Of a stretch of DNA of 64,000 nt, positions 36,475-45,611 are shown in pieces. The stretch is from GCA-2731375 sp964631725 (GTDB lineage Bacteria > Pseudomonadota > Alphaproteobacteria > GCA-2731375). The notes beneath the pieces were generated by a model. The model was not told the origin of the DNA. It saw only the letters and a program-made list of their open reading frames with translations, and ran no database searches. The stretch covers positions 1-64,000 of the forward strand of contig CAZVYX010000004.1 of the NCBI GenBank assembly GCA_964631725.1, read 5' to 3'. The translations under genes and the position numbers were made by a program. Position 1 is the first letter of the stretch. The number at the start of each line of letters is the position of its first letter.

Positions 36475-38085
36475 CTACCGATTGCGCTCACTGAGGATCA
36501 TATCGGCGCATTTCTCCCCGACCATGATCGATGGCGCGTTGGTGTTACCCGACGTGATCACCGGCATGATCGAGGCATCGGCGATGCGCAGGCCCGACAG
36601 GCCGCGGACCCGCAGACGGTCGTCAACCACGCTCATGTCGTCCGTGCCCATCTTGCAGGTGCCCACGGGATGATAAATCGTCGCGGCATTGTTGCGGATA
36701 TGCTGGATGATTTCCTCGTCCGTCTGGGCCTTGGCGCCATCGCCGTGTTCGCCTTCCAGATACTCCGCGAAGGGGTGCGTATTGATGATCCGGCGCAGGA
36801 TCTTGACGCCCCGCAACATGCCCTGCACATCCTCGTCCCGGTCCAGATAGTTGGGCTGGATTGCCAGGCGCGTGCCGCCGTTCGCCTTCACCAGGCGCAC
36901 GTCGCCCCGGCTTTTCGGGCGGGTGAAACAGATCGACGCGGTGCCGCCCGGGAAGGGATGGAAGACAAAGCCGCCTTCGGAGGAATAATCGAAACTGAAC
37001 GGCCGGTAGTTGATCTGTATGTCCGGGCGTCCGCCGGCCTGCTGCGAGTCCAAAAAACCGCAGATCTCGGTGCTGGTCAGCCCGAATGCACCGGTGCGCG
37101 TAATGCCATAGCGCAACAATTCGAAGCCCATGCGTGGCTTGTTGTTGAGCATCTGGTTCAGGGTCGGATAGGCCGGCTTCAGGCGCGGCTGCAGATGCAC
37201 GAAGGCATGGTCATGCAGGTTCTTGCCCACGCCGGGCAGATGATGGGTCGGCTCGATACCAACTTCCCGCAGCTCGGCACTGTCGCCGATGCCCGATTGC
37301 AGCAGGACCTGCGGTGATCCAATGGCGGAAGCCGCCAATATGACCTCCCGCCCCGCCTGCACCATTGTCGTCGCACCGCTGTCATCCTTGAATTCGACGC
37401 CGGTGACACGGCTGCCGTCCAGCACAATGCGGGAGACATTGGCGCCCGTGCGGATGGTTAGGTTGGCGCGGCTGCGGGCCGGTTTCAGATAGCCCTGCGC
37501 GGTGGAAGCACGGCGGCCGTTGCGGATGGTGCCCTGCACCGTGGCGATGCCGTGCTGATCGCCGGTGTTCAGATCATCGATCCGTGGGATTCCGCTGGCC
37601 ACGGCGGCCTCCAGGAACTTGAAGGAGGATTCGTTGCTGGGCTGGGTGTTGGAGACCGCGATCGGACCGCCGACGCCATGGCTGGCGTTCTCGCCGTGCT
37701 GGTGATCCTCCATTCTGCGGTAATGGGGCAGCACATCGTCCCAGCCCCAGCCATCGTTGCCGGCATCACGCCAGTCGTCGTAGTCCTGGGCCTGGCCGCG
37801 GATATAGAGCATGCCGTTGATCGAGGAAGAGCCGCCCAGCACCTTGCCGGAGGGGAAGAACATCGGCCGCCCGTTCAGGCCCGGCACCGGCTCCGACTTA
37901 CGCAGCCAGGTGGTCTTTGGATTGGTCAACAGATGGGGAAACAGTACGGGAATATGGATGAAGGGATGGCGGTCCTTGCCGCCTGCCTCCAGCAACAGGA
38001 CGGAGATACCGCTATCCTCGGACAAGCGCCCCGCCGCCGCCGCGCCGCCGGAACCGGAACCTATGACGATGTAGTCGTATTGCAT
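36475..38085 (-). CDS. GMC-family FAD oxidoreductase (choline/alcohol dehydrogenase-like)
   Basis: 536 residues. The FAD-binding fold starts YDYIVIGSGSGGAAAAGRLSED, with the FAD signature GKVLGGSSSINGMLYIRGQ (about residue 80). The second GMC signature is ASAIGSPQVLLQSGIG (about 250), and the catalytic histidine region NAATIYHPVGTCKMG (about 470) is intact. The protein oxidises alcohols to aldehydes; closest recall is choline dehydrogenase-like and polyethylene-glycol/alcohol dehydrogenases, so the substrate is uncertain. It is followed by the M24 peptidase 26 bases downstream, and lies beside the LysE-type exporter on the same strand, possibly an amino-alcohol module. Confidence 0.92.
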   Translation of the reverse strand: MQYDYIVIGSGSGGAAAAGRLSEDSGISVLLLEAGGKDRHPFIHIPVLFPHLLTNPKTTWLRKSEPVPGLNGRPMFFPSGKVLGGSSSINGMLYIRGQAQDYDDWRDAGNDGWGWDDVLPHYRRMEDHQHGENASHGVGGPIAVSNTQPSNESSFKFLEAAVASGIPRIDDLNTGDQHGIATVQGTIRNGRRASTAQGYLKPARSRANLTIRTGANVSRIVLDGSRVTGVEFKDDSGATTMVQAGREVILAASAIGSPQVLLQSGIGDSAELREVGIEPTHHLPGVGKNLHDHAFVHLQPRLKPAYPTLNQMLNNKPRMGFELLRYGITRTGAFGLTSTEICGFLDSQQAGGRPDIQINYRPFSFDYSSEGGFVFHPFPGGTASICFTRPKSRGDVRLVKANGGTRLAIQPNYLDRDEDVQGMLRGVKILRRIINTHPFAEYLEGEHGDGAKAQTDEEIIQHIRNNAATIYHPVGTCKMGTDDMSVVDDRLRVRGLSGLRIADASIMPVITSGNTNAPSIMVGEKCADMILSERNR

Positions 38086-38105
38086 CCTTGCCTCCCGCTT
38101 TTCTA

Positions 38106-38726
38106 TTACCGCCGGGCCAGGGCCAGGCCGATGCCGGTGCCAATTAGCAAACAGCCGGTGATGCGGCTTCGTATTCTTGCCCGGCGGCCGCCTTGCAGGA
38201 AGCCGCGCAAGCGGCCCGCCAACAGGGCATAGCCTGAATCCAGGGTCGTCGCGATGACGACGAATGTCAGGCTCATGATCGTCAATTGCGGACCCAAAGG
38301 CGCGGTGGGATCGATGAACTGTGGGAAGAAGGCGGCATAGAACAGGATCGTTTTCGGATTGGTGATGGCAACCAGAATGCCCTGCCAGAACACCGCCGAT
38401 TTCGGTCGTTTGCCGCCCGCCTCAGTTTCATCCAAACCCACGCCCTTGGCCCGCAACTCCCGCAATCCCAACCAGATCAGATACCCCGCGCCGAGCCAGC
38501 GGATCAGATCAAACAGGTCGGCCAGCACCAGCATTGCCGCCGACAGACCAAAAGCCCCCGCCGCCACCAACATCCCATTGCCCAGGCTGGCGCCGGCCAC
38601 CGTCGCCAGTCCGGTGCCGGTGCCATGGCGCAACGACTGCGCTACGACCAGGGTCACGATGGGGCCGGGCATCAGGATCAGAACGGCCGTGGCCAGGCAA
38701 AACGCCAGATATAATTCAACACTCAT
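38106..38726 (-). CDS. LysE/RhtB family amino-acid exporter
   Basis: About 206 residues, six predicted membrane helices (YLAFCLATAVLILMPGPIVTLVVAQS; GLATVAGASLGNGMLVAAGAFGLSAAM; DLIRWLGAGYLIWLGL; FWQGILVAITNPKTILFYAAFFPQF; LTIMSLTFVVIATTLDSGYALLAGRL; ending ITGCLLIGTGIGLALAR). The PGP near the N-terminus and the NPK motif in the middle are hallmarks of LysE/RhtB translocators that export amino acids. The start is uncertain: the ATG at 38726 is chosen, with others at 38747 and 38738. The substrate is unknown. Confidence 0.88.
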   Translation of the reverse strand: MSVELYLAFCLATAVLILMPGPIVTLVVAQSLRHGTGTGLATVAGASLGNGMLVAAGAFGLSAAMLVLADLFDLIRWLGAGYLIWLGLRELRAKGVGLDETEAGGKRPKSAVFWQGILVAITNPKTILFYAAFFPQFIDPTAPLGPQLTIMSLTFVVIATTLDSGYALLAGRLRGFLQGGRRARIRSRITGCLLIGTGIGLALARR

Positions 38727-38855
38727 GCCAATATCCATGCGGTGCATTTAACGCGACAACCCGGCGGACGGCAACATGCGGTCTTGGCATCCCCTTGCCT
38801 GACAGGGCATTATGACCGGACAAAAAACAAAAACCGCACGACAGGGCGGCGGCGT

Positions 38856-40490
38856 ATGGTAACTGAAGATAGATCGAACTGGTCATGGGTGGATCTGGTG
38901 CGGCGCCAGGCCGAAGCGCATGGCAAACGCGAATTCATGGCATTCGAACACGGCACCTCCCTTACCTTTGCCGCGCTGCACCGCGACAGCGACCGCCTGG
39001 CGCGCAATCTGGCCAGCCTGGGCGTCGAGCCCGGCGACCGGGTCATGGTGATGCTGAAGAACCGCATTGAATTCATGCTGGTGATGTTGGCGATCATGAA
39101 ACTGGGCGCGATTTTCGTGCCCATCAACACCGATCTAAAGGGCGCCTTTCTCACCCATCAAATGAGCAACGCCGAACCCAAGGTGCTGTTCCTTGACAGT
39201 GACCTGGCCGACGCCTTCGACGCCGTCCAGAGCGGCAATGACAACCTGGTCATGACCGTCTATGTCGCCGGCGAGGTGCCTGGGGAGCGCCCGGCGATCC
39301 TGGCGGTGGCCCCGGCCATGACGTTCGAGGCCTACAGCGAGCTGGCCGGCGCCGCGGACGATGTGCTGTGCGCGCCCGGGCCCGAAGAGATCGCCTGCAT
39401 CATGTACACCTCCGGCACCACGGGGCCGTCCAAGGGTGTTCTGCTGCCGCATGCGCATTGTTATCTGTTTGGTCTGAACATGGCGCGGACCATGGCGATG
39501 ACCGAAGACGATTGCCAATACGTCTGCATGCCCATGTTCCATGCCATGGGCCTGTGGATGCAGGTCGGCAGTTCCCTGATCACCGGTTCGAAGGTGTTTT
39601 GCATCGAACGCTTTTCGCCGGCCCGCTGGCTCGACGATGTACGCGCCTGCGGCGCCACCGTGTCCAATGCGCTTGGCGTCATACCCGAGTTCATTCACCG
39701 CACGCCGGAAACCGAACACGACCGTGATAACAAGCTGCGCACCGTCATGGCGATCCCCGTCGCGGCGGAATGGGGCGAGGCCATGGAGCAACGCTTCGGC
39801 TTCAAGTTCAAGCAATGCTTCGGCATGACCGAGATCAACATCGTCTGCTACACCAACGCCGATGATCCGTTGCGGCAAGGCATGGCGGGCCATGTGATGG
39901 ACGACTATTTCGAGATACGTATCGTGGACGCGGCAACCGATGCCCCCATGGACAGCGGTGAAATCGGCGAAATCGTGGTCCGCCCGAAAGTGCCGTTCTG
40001 CTTCAACCAAGGCTATTACCGCATGCCTGAGCGGACCGTCGAAGCCTGGCGAAACTTGTGGTTCCACTCCGGCGATGCCGGCTATTTCGACGAGCAGGGC
40101 CGGCTGTTCTATGCCGACCGTATCCGGGACCGCATCCGCCGGCGGGGCGAGAATATTTCCAGCTTCGAGATCGAACAGGTCCTGAACGATCATCCCGATG
40201 TCCAGGAAAGCGCCGTTGTTGGCATCCGGGTCGAAGCCGCGGGCGGCGAGGACGAGGTCAAGGCCTACATCGTCACCGCCGGCGGCGAGGATATCGATAA
40301 CGTCGCGCTGCTGGATTACTGCGCCGAGAATATTCCGCGCTTTGCCGTGCCCCGTTTTGTCGAGGCGGTGGAGGAAGTCCCGAAAACCGCGACCGGCAAG
40401 ATCCAGAAGGAACCGTTGCGTCAGGCCGGCGTTACCAACCGGACCTGGGACCGGGAATCCGTCGGCTACAAAATCGCCCGGCGCGTTTGA
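38856..40490 (+). CDS. AMP-forming acyl-CoA synthetase, copy 1 of a tandem pair
   Basis: 544-residue ANL-superfamily enzyme that activates a carboxylic acid with ATP and joins CoA. Core motifs: the P-loop CIMYTSGTTGPSKGV (about residue 180), GMTEINI (A5), WFHSGDAGYFDEQGRLFYADRIRDRIRRRGENIS (A7-A8 hinge), and the catalytic lysine in PKTATGKIQKEPLR. It resembles carnitine/crotonobetaine-type ligases. The open frame begins at 38742, but the homologous start is the ATG at 38856. The next gene is its close paralog, and 425 bases (40059-40483) are identical to 41741-42165. Confidence 0.92.
   Translation: MVTEDRSNWSWVDLVRRQAEAHGKREFMAFEHGTSLTFAALHRDSDRLARNLASLGVEPGDRVMVMLKNRIEFMLVMLAIMKLGAIFVPINTDLKGAFLTHQMSNAEPKVLFLDSDLADAFDAVQSGNDNLVMTVYVAGEVPGERPAILAVAPAMTFEAYSELAGAADDVLCAPGPEEIACIMYTSGTTGPSKGVLLPHAHCYLFGLNMARTMAMTEDDCQYVCMPMFHAMGLWMQVGSSLITGSKVFCIERFSPARWLDDVRACGATVSNALGVIPEFIHRTPETEHDRDNKLRTVMAIPVAAEWGEAMEQRFGFKFKQCFGMTEINIVCYTNADDPLRQGMAGHVMDDYFEIRIVDAATDAPMDSGEIGEIVVRPKVPFCFNQGYYRMPERTVEAWRNLWFHSGDAGYFDEQGRLFYADRIRDRIRRRGENISSFEIEQVLNDHPDVQESAVVGIRVEAAGGEDEVKAYIVTAGGEDIDNVALLDYCAENIPRFAVPRFVEAVEEVPKTATGKIQKEPLRQAGVTNRTWDRESVGYKIARRV
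40059..40483 (+). repeat. Identical tract, copy 1 (acyl-CoA synthetase 3' part)
   Basis: 425 bases identical to 41741-42165 (offset 1682). The tract starts sharply at the W codon of WFHSGDAG and ends two bases into the penultimate codon. Sequence before and after differs between the genes at many third positions. It suggests recent gene conversion between tandem paralogs. Confidence 0.95.
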
Positions 40491-40540
40491 GGCCGGCGGG
40501 GATATTGCACTTTGTTGGATAAGTGGGGAGTCTGAAAGCC

Positions 40541-42172
40541 ATGACACAGGACATTTCAAACTGGACCCTGACCGGTTTGCTGCAACGGCAGGCCGAGGCA
40601 CAGGGCGCGCGGGAGTTCATGTCGTTTGAGCATGGCACCTCGCTTAGTTTCGCGTCGCTGCAGGCTGACAGCGACCAGTTGGCGCGCAATCTGGCCCATC
40701 TGGGCGTGACGCCGGGAGACCGGGTCATGGTGATGCTGAAGAACCGCATTGAATTCATGCTTGCGATGTTCGCGATCATGAAACTGGGCGCCATCTTCGT
40801 CCCCGTTAATACGGAACTGAAAGGCGCCTTTCTGACCCATCAGATGCGCAACGCCGAGCCTTGCGTGATTTTCCTCGACCATGATTTGCGCGATGCCTTC
40901 GATGCCGTCCAGGGTGGCGATGAGAACCTTACTTCGGTGATCTATGTGGCGGGCCATGTCCCCAAGGAGCGCCCGGCCATCTTTACCGACGCGGAGGCCA
41001 TGACGTTCGCGAACCTGTCCGCGCTCACGGGCACGACAGACGATGTGCTGGTCACGGCGGAACCACAGGACATCGCCTGCATCATGTACACCTCCGGCAC
41101 CACGGGGCCCTCCAAGGGCGTGCTGATGCCGCACGCCCATTGTTATCTGTTCGGCCACGGCATGGCGCGGACGATGGCGATGACCGAAGAGGACTGCCAA
41201 TATGTCTGCATGCCCCTGTTCCATGCCATGGGGCTGTTGCTGCAGGTGGTCAGTTCCCTGATCACCGGCTCCAAGGTTTTTTGTATCGAGCGCTTTTCGC
41301 CGCAGCGCTGGCTGGATGATGTGCGCGCCAGCGGCGCCACGGTAACCAATGCGCTTGGCGTCATTCCCGAATTCATTTTCCGCACGCCGGAAACCGAAAA
41401 CGACCGTGACCACAAATTGCGCACTGTCGTGGCCGTGCCAATCGCGGCCGAGTGGGGCGATGCCATGGAAAAGCGCTTCGGCTTCAAGTTCATGCAGGCC
41501 TATGGCATGACGGAGGTCAATATTCCCTGTTATACGAGCGAGGACGATCCGCTGCTGCCGGGTATGGCGGGGCATGTGATCGATGATTTCTTCGAGGTCA
41601 GGGTGGTCAACGCCGAAACGGACGCCGTCATGCCGCAAGGCGAGATCGGCGAAATCGTGGTCCGCCCGAAGGTGCCGTTCTGCTTCAACCAGGGCTACTT
41701 CCGCATGGAAGAGCGCACCGTCGAGGCCTGGCGCAATCTTTGGTTCCACTCCGGCGATGCCGGCTATTTCGACGAGCAGGGCCGGCTGTTCTATGCCGAC
41801 CGTATCCGGGACCGCATCCGCCGGCGGGGCGAGAATATTTCCAGCTTCGAGATCGAACAGGTCCTGAACGATCATCCCGATGTCCAGGAAAGCGCCGTTG
41901 TTGGCATCCGGGTCGAAGCCGCGGGCGGCGAGGACGAGGTCAAGGCCTACATCGTCACCGCCGGCGGCGAGGATATCGATAACGTCGCGCTGCTGGATTA
42001 CTGCGCCGAGAATATTCCGCGCTTTGCCGTGCCCCGTTTTGTCGAGGCGGTGGAGGAAGTCCCGAAAACCGCGACCGGCAAGATCCAGAAGGAACCGTTG
42101 CGTCAGGCCGGCGTTACCAACCGGACCTGGGACCGGGAATCCGTCGGCTACAAAATCGCCCGGCGAGTCTGA
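40541..42172 (+). CDS. AMP-forming acyl-CoA synthetase, copy 2 of a tandem pair
   Basis: 543-residue paralog of the preceding synthetase with the same motif order (CIMYTSGTTGPSKGV, GMTEVNI, the hinge, PKTATGKIQKEPLR). The N-terminal two thirds is clearly related but diverged; the last 142 residues are identical because of the shared DNA tract. Differences between the copies concentrate in the N-terminal substrate-pocket region, so they may activate different acids while sharing a homogenised C-terminal domain. GGGGAG about 10 bases before the ATG at 40541 supports the start. The GST gene begins five bases after its stop, so the two are probably coupled. Confidence 0.92.
   Translation: MTQDISNWTLTGLLQRQAEAQGAREFMSFEHGTSLSFASLQADSDQLARNLAHLGVTPGDRVMVMLKNRIEFMLAMFAIMKLGAIFVPVNTELKGAFLTHQMRNAEPCVIFLDHDLRDAFDAVQGGDENLTSVIYVAGHVPKERPAIFTDAEAMTFANLSALTGTTDDVLVTAEPQDIACIMYTSGTTGPSKGVLMPHAHCYLFGHGMARTMAMTEEDCQYVCMPLFHAMGLLLQVVSSLITGSKVFCIERFSPQRWLDDVRASGATVTNALGVIPEFIFRTPETENDRDHKLRTVVAVPIAAEWGDAMEKRFGFKFMQAYGMTEVNIPCYTSEDDPLLPGMAGHVIDDFFEVRVVNAETDAVMPQGEIGEIVVRPKVPFCFNQGYFRMEERTVEAWRNLWFHSGDAGYFDEQGRLFYADRIRDRIRRRGENISSFEIEQVLNDHPDVQESAVVGIRVEAAGGEDEVKAYIVTAGGEDIDNVALLDYCAENIPRFAVPRFVEAVEEVPKTATGKIQKEPLRQAGVTNRTWDRESVGYKIARRV
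41741..42165 (+). repeat. Identical tract, copy 2 (acyl-CoA synthetase 3' part)
   Basis: Partner of 40059-40483. The 5' boundary coincides with a change from frequent synonymous differences (AATCTT versus AACTTG just before) to complete identity. Confidence 0.95.
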
Positions 42173-42177
42173 CGCCC

Positions 42178-43041
42178 GTGGTGCAACTGATTGACAGCGA
42201 TATCCGCACCCGTGAGGTGCTGGAGTGGCAAGGCCTGCATATCCTGCATGCGCGGATGTCGTCCTGTTCGCAAAAGCTGCGGATTTTCCTCAACCTCAAG
42301 GGCATTGATTGGCAGGGCCATGAGATGAACCTGGCCGAGAGCGAAACCTATGGGGATTGGTTCCTCGGCATCAATCCGCGCGCGCTTGTACCGGTTCTGG
42401 TCTGGGACGGCGCCGTTCATATCGAAAGCAACGATATCCTGACGTCGCTCGACGATGCATTCCCAAAACCGCGCCTGATCCCACCCGAGAATACTGCTGA
42501 AGTTGCAGCGCTGCTGCGGCAAGAGGACGATCTGCATCTGGATTTGCGGACCTTGAGCTTTCGCTTTGTCATGGCGCGCACCACCTCAAACAAGACGCCG
42601 GCGATGCTGGCCCGTTACGACGATGGGACAGGCACCGTCAATGGCGCGCCGGACCACGAAATACGGGCCCACGAGATCGAGTTTTACCAACGCCTGGCGG
42701 CGGAAGGCATCACCAATGAGGCCGTCCGCGCATCGGCGGCAAAATTCCGCGCGGCTTTTGACGATCTGGAGCAGCGCTTGTCGTCCGCACCCTATATTCT
42801 GGGCGGCGCCATCACCGTCATCGACATCGCCTGGTTCGTCTATGCCAGCCGGCTGCAATTCGCCGGCTACCCGATCGACCGGCTGCACCCGCATGTCAGG
42901 GCATGGTGGGAAAAGCTGGCGGGTGATGAACGGTTCTCGCGCGAAGTTCAGCCACCGCAACCGATCCTGGACACCATGGCCCGAAACCATGCGGCTTGGG
43001 CCCAGACCGGTAGCGCCTTGACCGATATCGCAGGTTTCTAA
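42178..43041 (+). CDS. Glutathione S-transferase family protein
   Basis: 287 residues with a thioredoxin-like N-terminal domain (LHILHARMSSCSQKLRIFLNLKGIDWQGHEMNL; then NPRALVPVLVWDGAVHIESNDILTSLDDAF, the cis-proline and Glu/Ser glutathione-binding motif) and an all-helical C-terminal domain (SAPYILGGAITVIDIAWFVYASRLQFAGYPID, the N-capping region). The serine/cysteine pair near residue 29 may be the catalytic residue. Start codons GTG GTG at 42178-42183 immediately follow the synthetase stop; the ATG at residue 27 is too late. It is the third gene of the synthetase operon; the function could be thiol detoxification or ring cleavage of an aromatic acyl intermediate, not determined. Confidence 0.82.
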   Translation: MVQLIDSDIRTREVLEWQGLHILHARMSSCSQKLRIFLNLKGIDWQGHEMNLAESETYGDWFLGINPRALVPVLVWDGAVHIESNDILTSLDDAFPKPRLIPPENTAEVAALLRQEDDLHLDLRTLSFRFVMARTTSNKTPAMLARYDDGTGTVNGAPDHEIRAHEIEFYQRLAAEGITNEAVRASAAKFRAAFDDLEQRLSSAPYILGGAITVIDIAWFVYASRLQFAGYPIDRLHPHVRAWWEKLAGDERFSREVQPPQPILDTMARNHAAWAQTGSALTDIAGF

Positions 43042-43044
43042 GGT

Positions 43045-43551
43045 TTACGCCTCGCGCCGGTACTGTTGGCAGAATTCCAGATAAGCCTTGAAATATTCGC
43101 CGATCCGGCCGCCGGTGGTGACACGGCTGGAATCCCGCGGCACGAAGACCTTGCGCACCTGGAACAGCCAGCGCCGGCCATCGCGGACATAGTCATCTTC
43201 GTACCAGCCTTGCAGATTGTTATAGATCGCCTCGGGCCGCAGCAGGAATTCGTTCAATTCGCATTTGCCGCTGGCTCTATCGCCATCCACATCGATCATC
43301 ACGTTGGTCATGACGTGATGCAGGCCGGGGATGGTGCGCTGCAGCCCGGCGGCAAATTCAGACAGAGCCTCCCTGCCCTCGACCACCACCTTCATGACGG
43401 GAATTTCGAAACGTCCATCCGCGGCGAACAACGCCGCCCAGGCGCCCGGGTCATTGGTCTCGTAGTCGGCGGCAAAGGCATAGCGGCCCAGCAGATCGTG
43501 GATCATCACACGGTCGGCGGCTTCCTGAATGTATTGCTCGTCCAGGGCCAA
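43045..43551 (-). CDS. SnoaL/NTF2-like protein, aromatic dioxygenase beta-subunit-like
   Basis: 168-residue NTF2-fold protein: YIQEAADRVMIHDLLGRYAFAADYETNDPGAWAALFAADGRFEI is the classical N-terminal pattern of the SnoaL-4 group, which includes ring-hydroxylating dioxygenase beta subunits and bile-acid dehydratase-like enzymes. HHVMTNVMIDVDGDRASGKCELNEFLL and YEDDYVRDGRRWLFQVRKVF follow. No catalytic activity can be assigned. It is convergent with the GST gene (three bases between the stops) and sits 14 bases after the Sir2 gene on the same strand. Confidence 0.8.
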   Translation of the reverse strand: MALDEQYIQEAADRVMIHDLLGRYAFAADYETNDPGAWAALFAADGRFEIPVMKVVVEGREALSEFAAGLQRTIPGLHHVMTNVMIDVDGDRASGKCELNEFLLRPEAIYNNLQGWYEDDYVRDGRRWLFQVRKVFVPRDSSRVTTGGRIGEYFKAYLEFCQQYRREA

Positions 43552-43565
43552 TGGGATTTCCCCCT

Positions 43566-44330
43566 TTAGTTCACCGCGACGGCGTCACCCAGGGTCGGGC
43601 CGATCTCGCCATTGATGACCAGATCGGCATACTGGTCCAGATCCGTCGGCTCGCGGTTCAGAATGACCATCCCGGAGCCGTTTTGTTTTGCCATCACCGG
43701 AAACCCAGCCGCCGGGTAGACCACCAGGGACGATCCGATGGCGATGAACAGATCGCAGGCAAGTGTCTCGCGCTGGGCCCGGGCCATTTCATCCTCCGGC
43801 ATGGATTGGCCAAAGGAAATCGTCGCGGTCTTCATGAATTCGCTGCCGCAGCCGGTGCAGATGGGCATGGTTTCATCGGCCAAAAAGGCTTCCTTGATGG
43901 GATCCAGGTCATGGCGCAGGCCGCAGCCGAGGCATTTGGCGTATGTGGCGTTGCCATGCAGTTCTATGACCTGCATGTCCGGCACGCCCGAGGCCTGGTG
44001 CAGACCATCAACATTCTGCGTGATCACGGCGGAAACCTTGCCCGTATCGACCAGGCGGGCGACGGCACGATGACCGCGGTTCGGTTCGGCCGTGGTCATG
44101 GTCCGGTCCATGGCGAACTTGCGGCGCCAAGATTCCCGGCGCATCTCTTCCGAGGCCATGAAATCGCTGAAATCGATCGGTTTATACTTGGTCCACAGCC
44201 CGCCGGGACTGCGAAAATCCGGGATACCCGATTCCGTGCTGATCCCGGCACCGGTGAAGATCACCACACTCCGCGCCGCCTCGAGCAATTCGTGCAGGCG
44301 CTCTACGTCGTCTTGATTCGCAAAAGCCAT
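43566..44330 (-). CDS. cobB: Sir2-family NAD-dependent protein deacylase
   Basis: 254 residues. The Rossmann fold shows VIFTGAGISTESGIPDFRSPGGLW, the catalytic ITQNVDGLHQASG and the general-base histidine in VIELHGNATYAKC. Two zinc-finger CxxC pairs are present (CLGC; CTGC), then ATISFGQSMPEDEM and IAIGSSLVVYPAAGFP for NAD binding. This is the class III-like bacterial form that deacylates lysines of metabolic enzymes, often acyl-CoA synthetases (here two synthetase genes are within 4 kb). GAGGAG before the ATG at 44330 fixes the start, and the iron alcohol dehydrogenase gene ends 19 bases upstream. The symbol is by family only. Confidence 0.92.
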   Translation of the reverse strand: MAFANQDDVERLHELLEAARSVVIFTGAGISTESGIPDFRSPGGLWTKYKPIDFSDFMASEEMRRESWRRKFAMDRTMTTAEPNRGHRAVARLVDTGKVSAVITQNVDGLHQASGVPDMQVIELHGNATYAKCLGCGLRHDLDPIKEAFLADETMPICTGCGSEFMKTATISFGQSMPEDEMARAQRETLACDLFIAIGSSLVVYPAAGFPVMAKQNGSGMVILNREPTDLDQYADLVINGEIGPTLGDAVAVN

Positions 44331-44349
44331 CGCCTTACTCCTCAAACAT

Positions 44350-45483
44350 CTAACCCAGTGTTTCCATGAAAAGCGCCCGGTAGTCATCAGCCGTCAGCGC
44401 TTTGGGATTGGAGGCCGTGGTATGATCCGCCACGGCATGGGGGATCAACGGCTCAATCATCGCCTCATCGACACCCATTTCGCGCAGGTTGGCGGGCAGG
44501 CCCAGACGGGCATTGAGGGCGGCGACTTCCGCCGCCAAATCCGCGTCCGCCGGCAGCCCCCAGATCATTTTCACCCATTCATACTTGTCGCCCACGGCAT
44601 CGGCGTTGTAGCGGATCACCGCCGGCAGGCAGACCGCATTCAAGGTGCCATGATGGAGCACCGGGTCCTGGATCGAACCCAAGGGATGGGACATGCCGTG
44701 CACCGCGCCCAGGCCTTTTTGAAATGCCATCGCCCCCTCCATCGAGGCCATCATCATCTGCCAGCGGGCTTCCCTGTCGCCGCCGTCGGCCACCGCCTGT
44801 TCGATGAAACGGATGGCGCGGCCCAGACCATCGGTGGCGATAGCGTCCGCCGGTGGATTGATTGCCGAGGCGCAAAAGGTCTCGAAACAATGGGCAAAGG
44901 CATCCATCCCCGTTCCCGCGGTCAGCATCTTCGGCATTGAGCAGGTCAGTTCGGGATCGCACAAGGCCACCTTGGGGATGACATGGGGGCTGCCGAAGCC
45001 AAGCTTGCGGCCGTCGTTCAGGATCATGATGGCACCCCGGCCGACCTCGCTGCCGGTACCGGCCGTGGTCGGAATGGCGATCACCGGGGCGACCGCGGCG
45101 GTGATCTTGGGCGCACCGCCCATGATCATCATGTATTCCGACAATTCGCCGGGATGGGTCGCCATCAAGGCGATGGCCTTGGCCAAATCCATCGAGGAAC
45201 CGCCGCCGATACCGATCACGCCATCGCAGCCCGTTTCCCTGTATTGCACCAAAGCCTTCGTCATCGCCGCTTCGGTGGGATTTTCCGGCGTCGCGTCGAA
45301 TATTTCCGCCGGGCACTGCTTGGGCAGGTGTTCCATGACACGGTCCAGCAATCCAGCCGCACGTACGCCCTTGTCAGTGACCAGCAGAGGCCGGTTCATG
45401 CCCAACTCGGCCATTTCCGATGCCAGCAATTGCACCGCGCCGAATTCGAACTGGATCTTGGTCAGATAGGTGATCGTCGCCAT
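44350..45483 (-). CDS. Iron-containing alcohol dehydrogenase
   Basis: 377-residue group III (iron) alcohol dehydrogenase. NAD-binding region GVIGIGGGSSMDLAKAIALM (about residue 90) and AIPTTAGTGSEVGRGAIM (about 140). The metal site lies around DAFAHCFETFC (about 198), with histidines in AVHGMSHPLGSI (about 260) and PHAVADHTTASNP near the C-terminus. It may reduce aldehydes or oxidise alcohols; such enzymes are often anaerobic. That fits the FNR box upstream (45854-45867), whose spaced promoter points in this direction, although a terminator-like hairpin lies between. The ATG at 45483 is preceded by AAGGT. The Sir2 gene follows. Confidence 0.92.
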   Translation of the reverse strand: MATITYLTKIQFEFGAVQLLASEMAELGMNRPLLVTDKGVRAAGLLDRVMEHLPKQCPAEIFDATPENPTEAAMTKALVQYRETGCDGVIGIGGGSSMDLAKAIALMATHPGELSEYMMIMGGAPKITAAVAPVIAIPTTAGTGSEVGRGAIMILNDGRKLGFGSPHVIPKVALCDPELTCSMPKMLTAGTGMDAFAHCFETFCASAINPPADAIATDGLGRAIRFIEQAVADGGDREARWQMMMASMEGAMAFQKGLGAVHGMSHPLGSIQDPVLHHGTLNAVCLPAVIRYNADAVGDKYEWVKMIWGLPADADLAAEVAALNARLGLPANLREMGVDEAMIEPLIPHAVADHTTASNPKALTADDYRALFMETLG

Positions 45484-45611
45484 GCGCCGCTATACCTTTC
45501 GCTTCTTCTATGTTGTCGGTCGGGCCGACGCCATCATCGCGCCTCGTCAGCGGTGCTGGCAAGAGGAAGCTTTATTCGGACGCCGAATTGAGAGATGCGT
45601 GAACAAGGACT

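Noticed and set aside
39135..41875. Long minus-strand frames opposite both acyl-CoA synthetases
   Set aside because: Antisense shadows; their similarity to each other simply reflects the paralogous genes.
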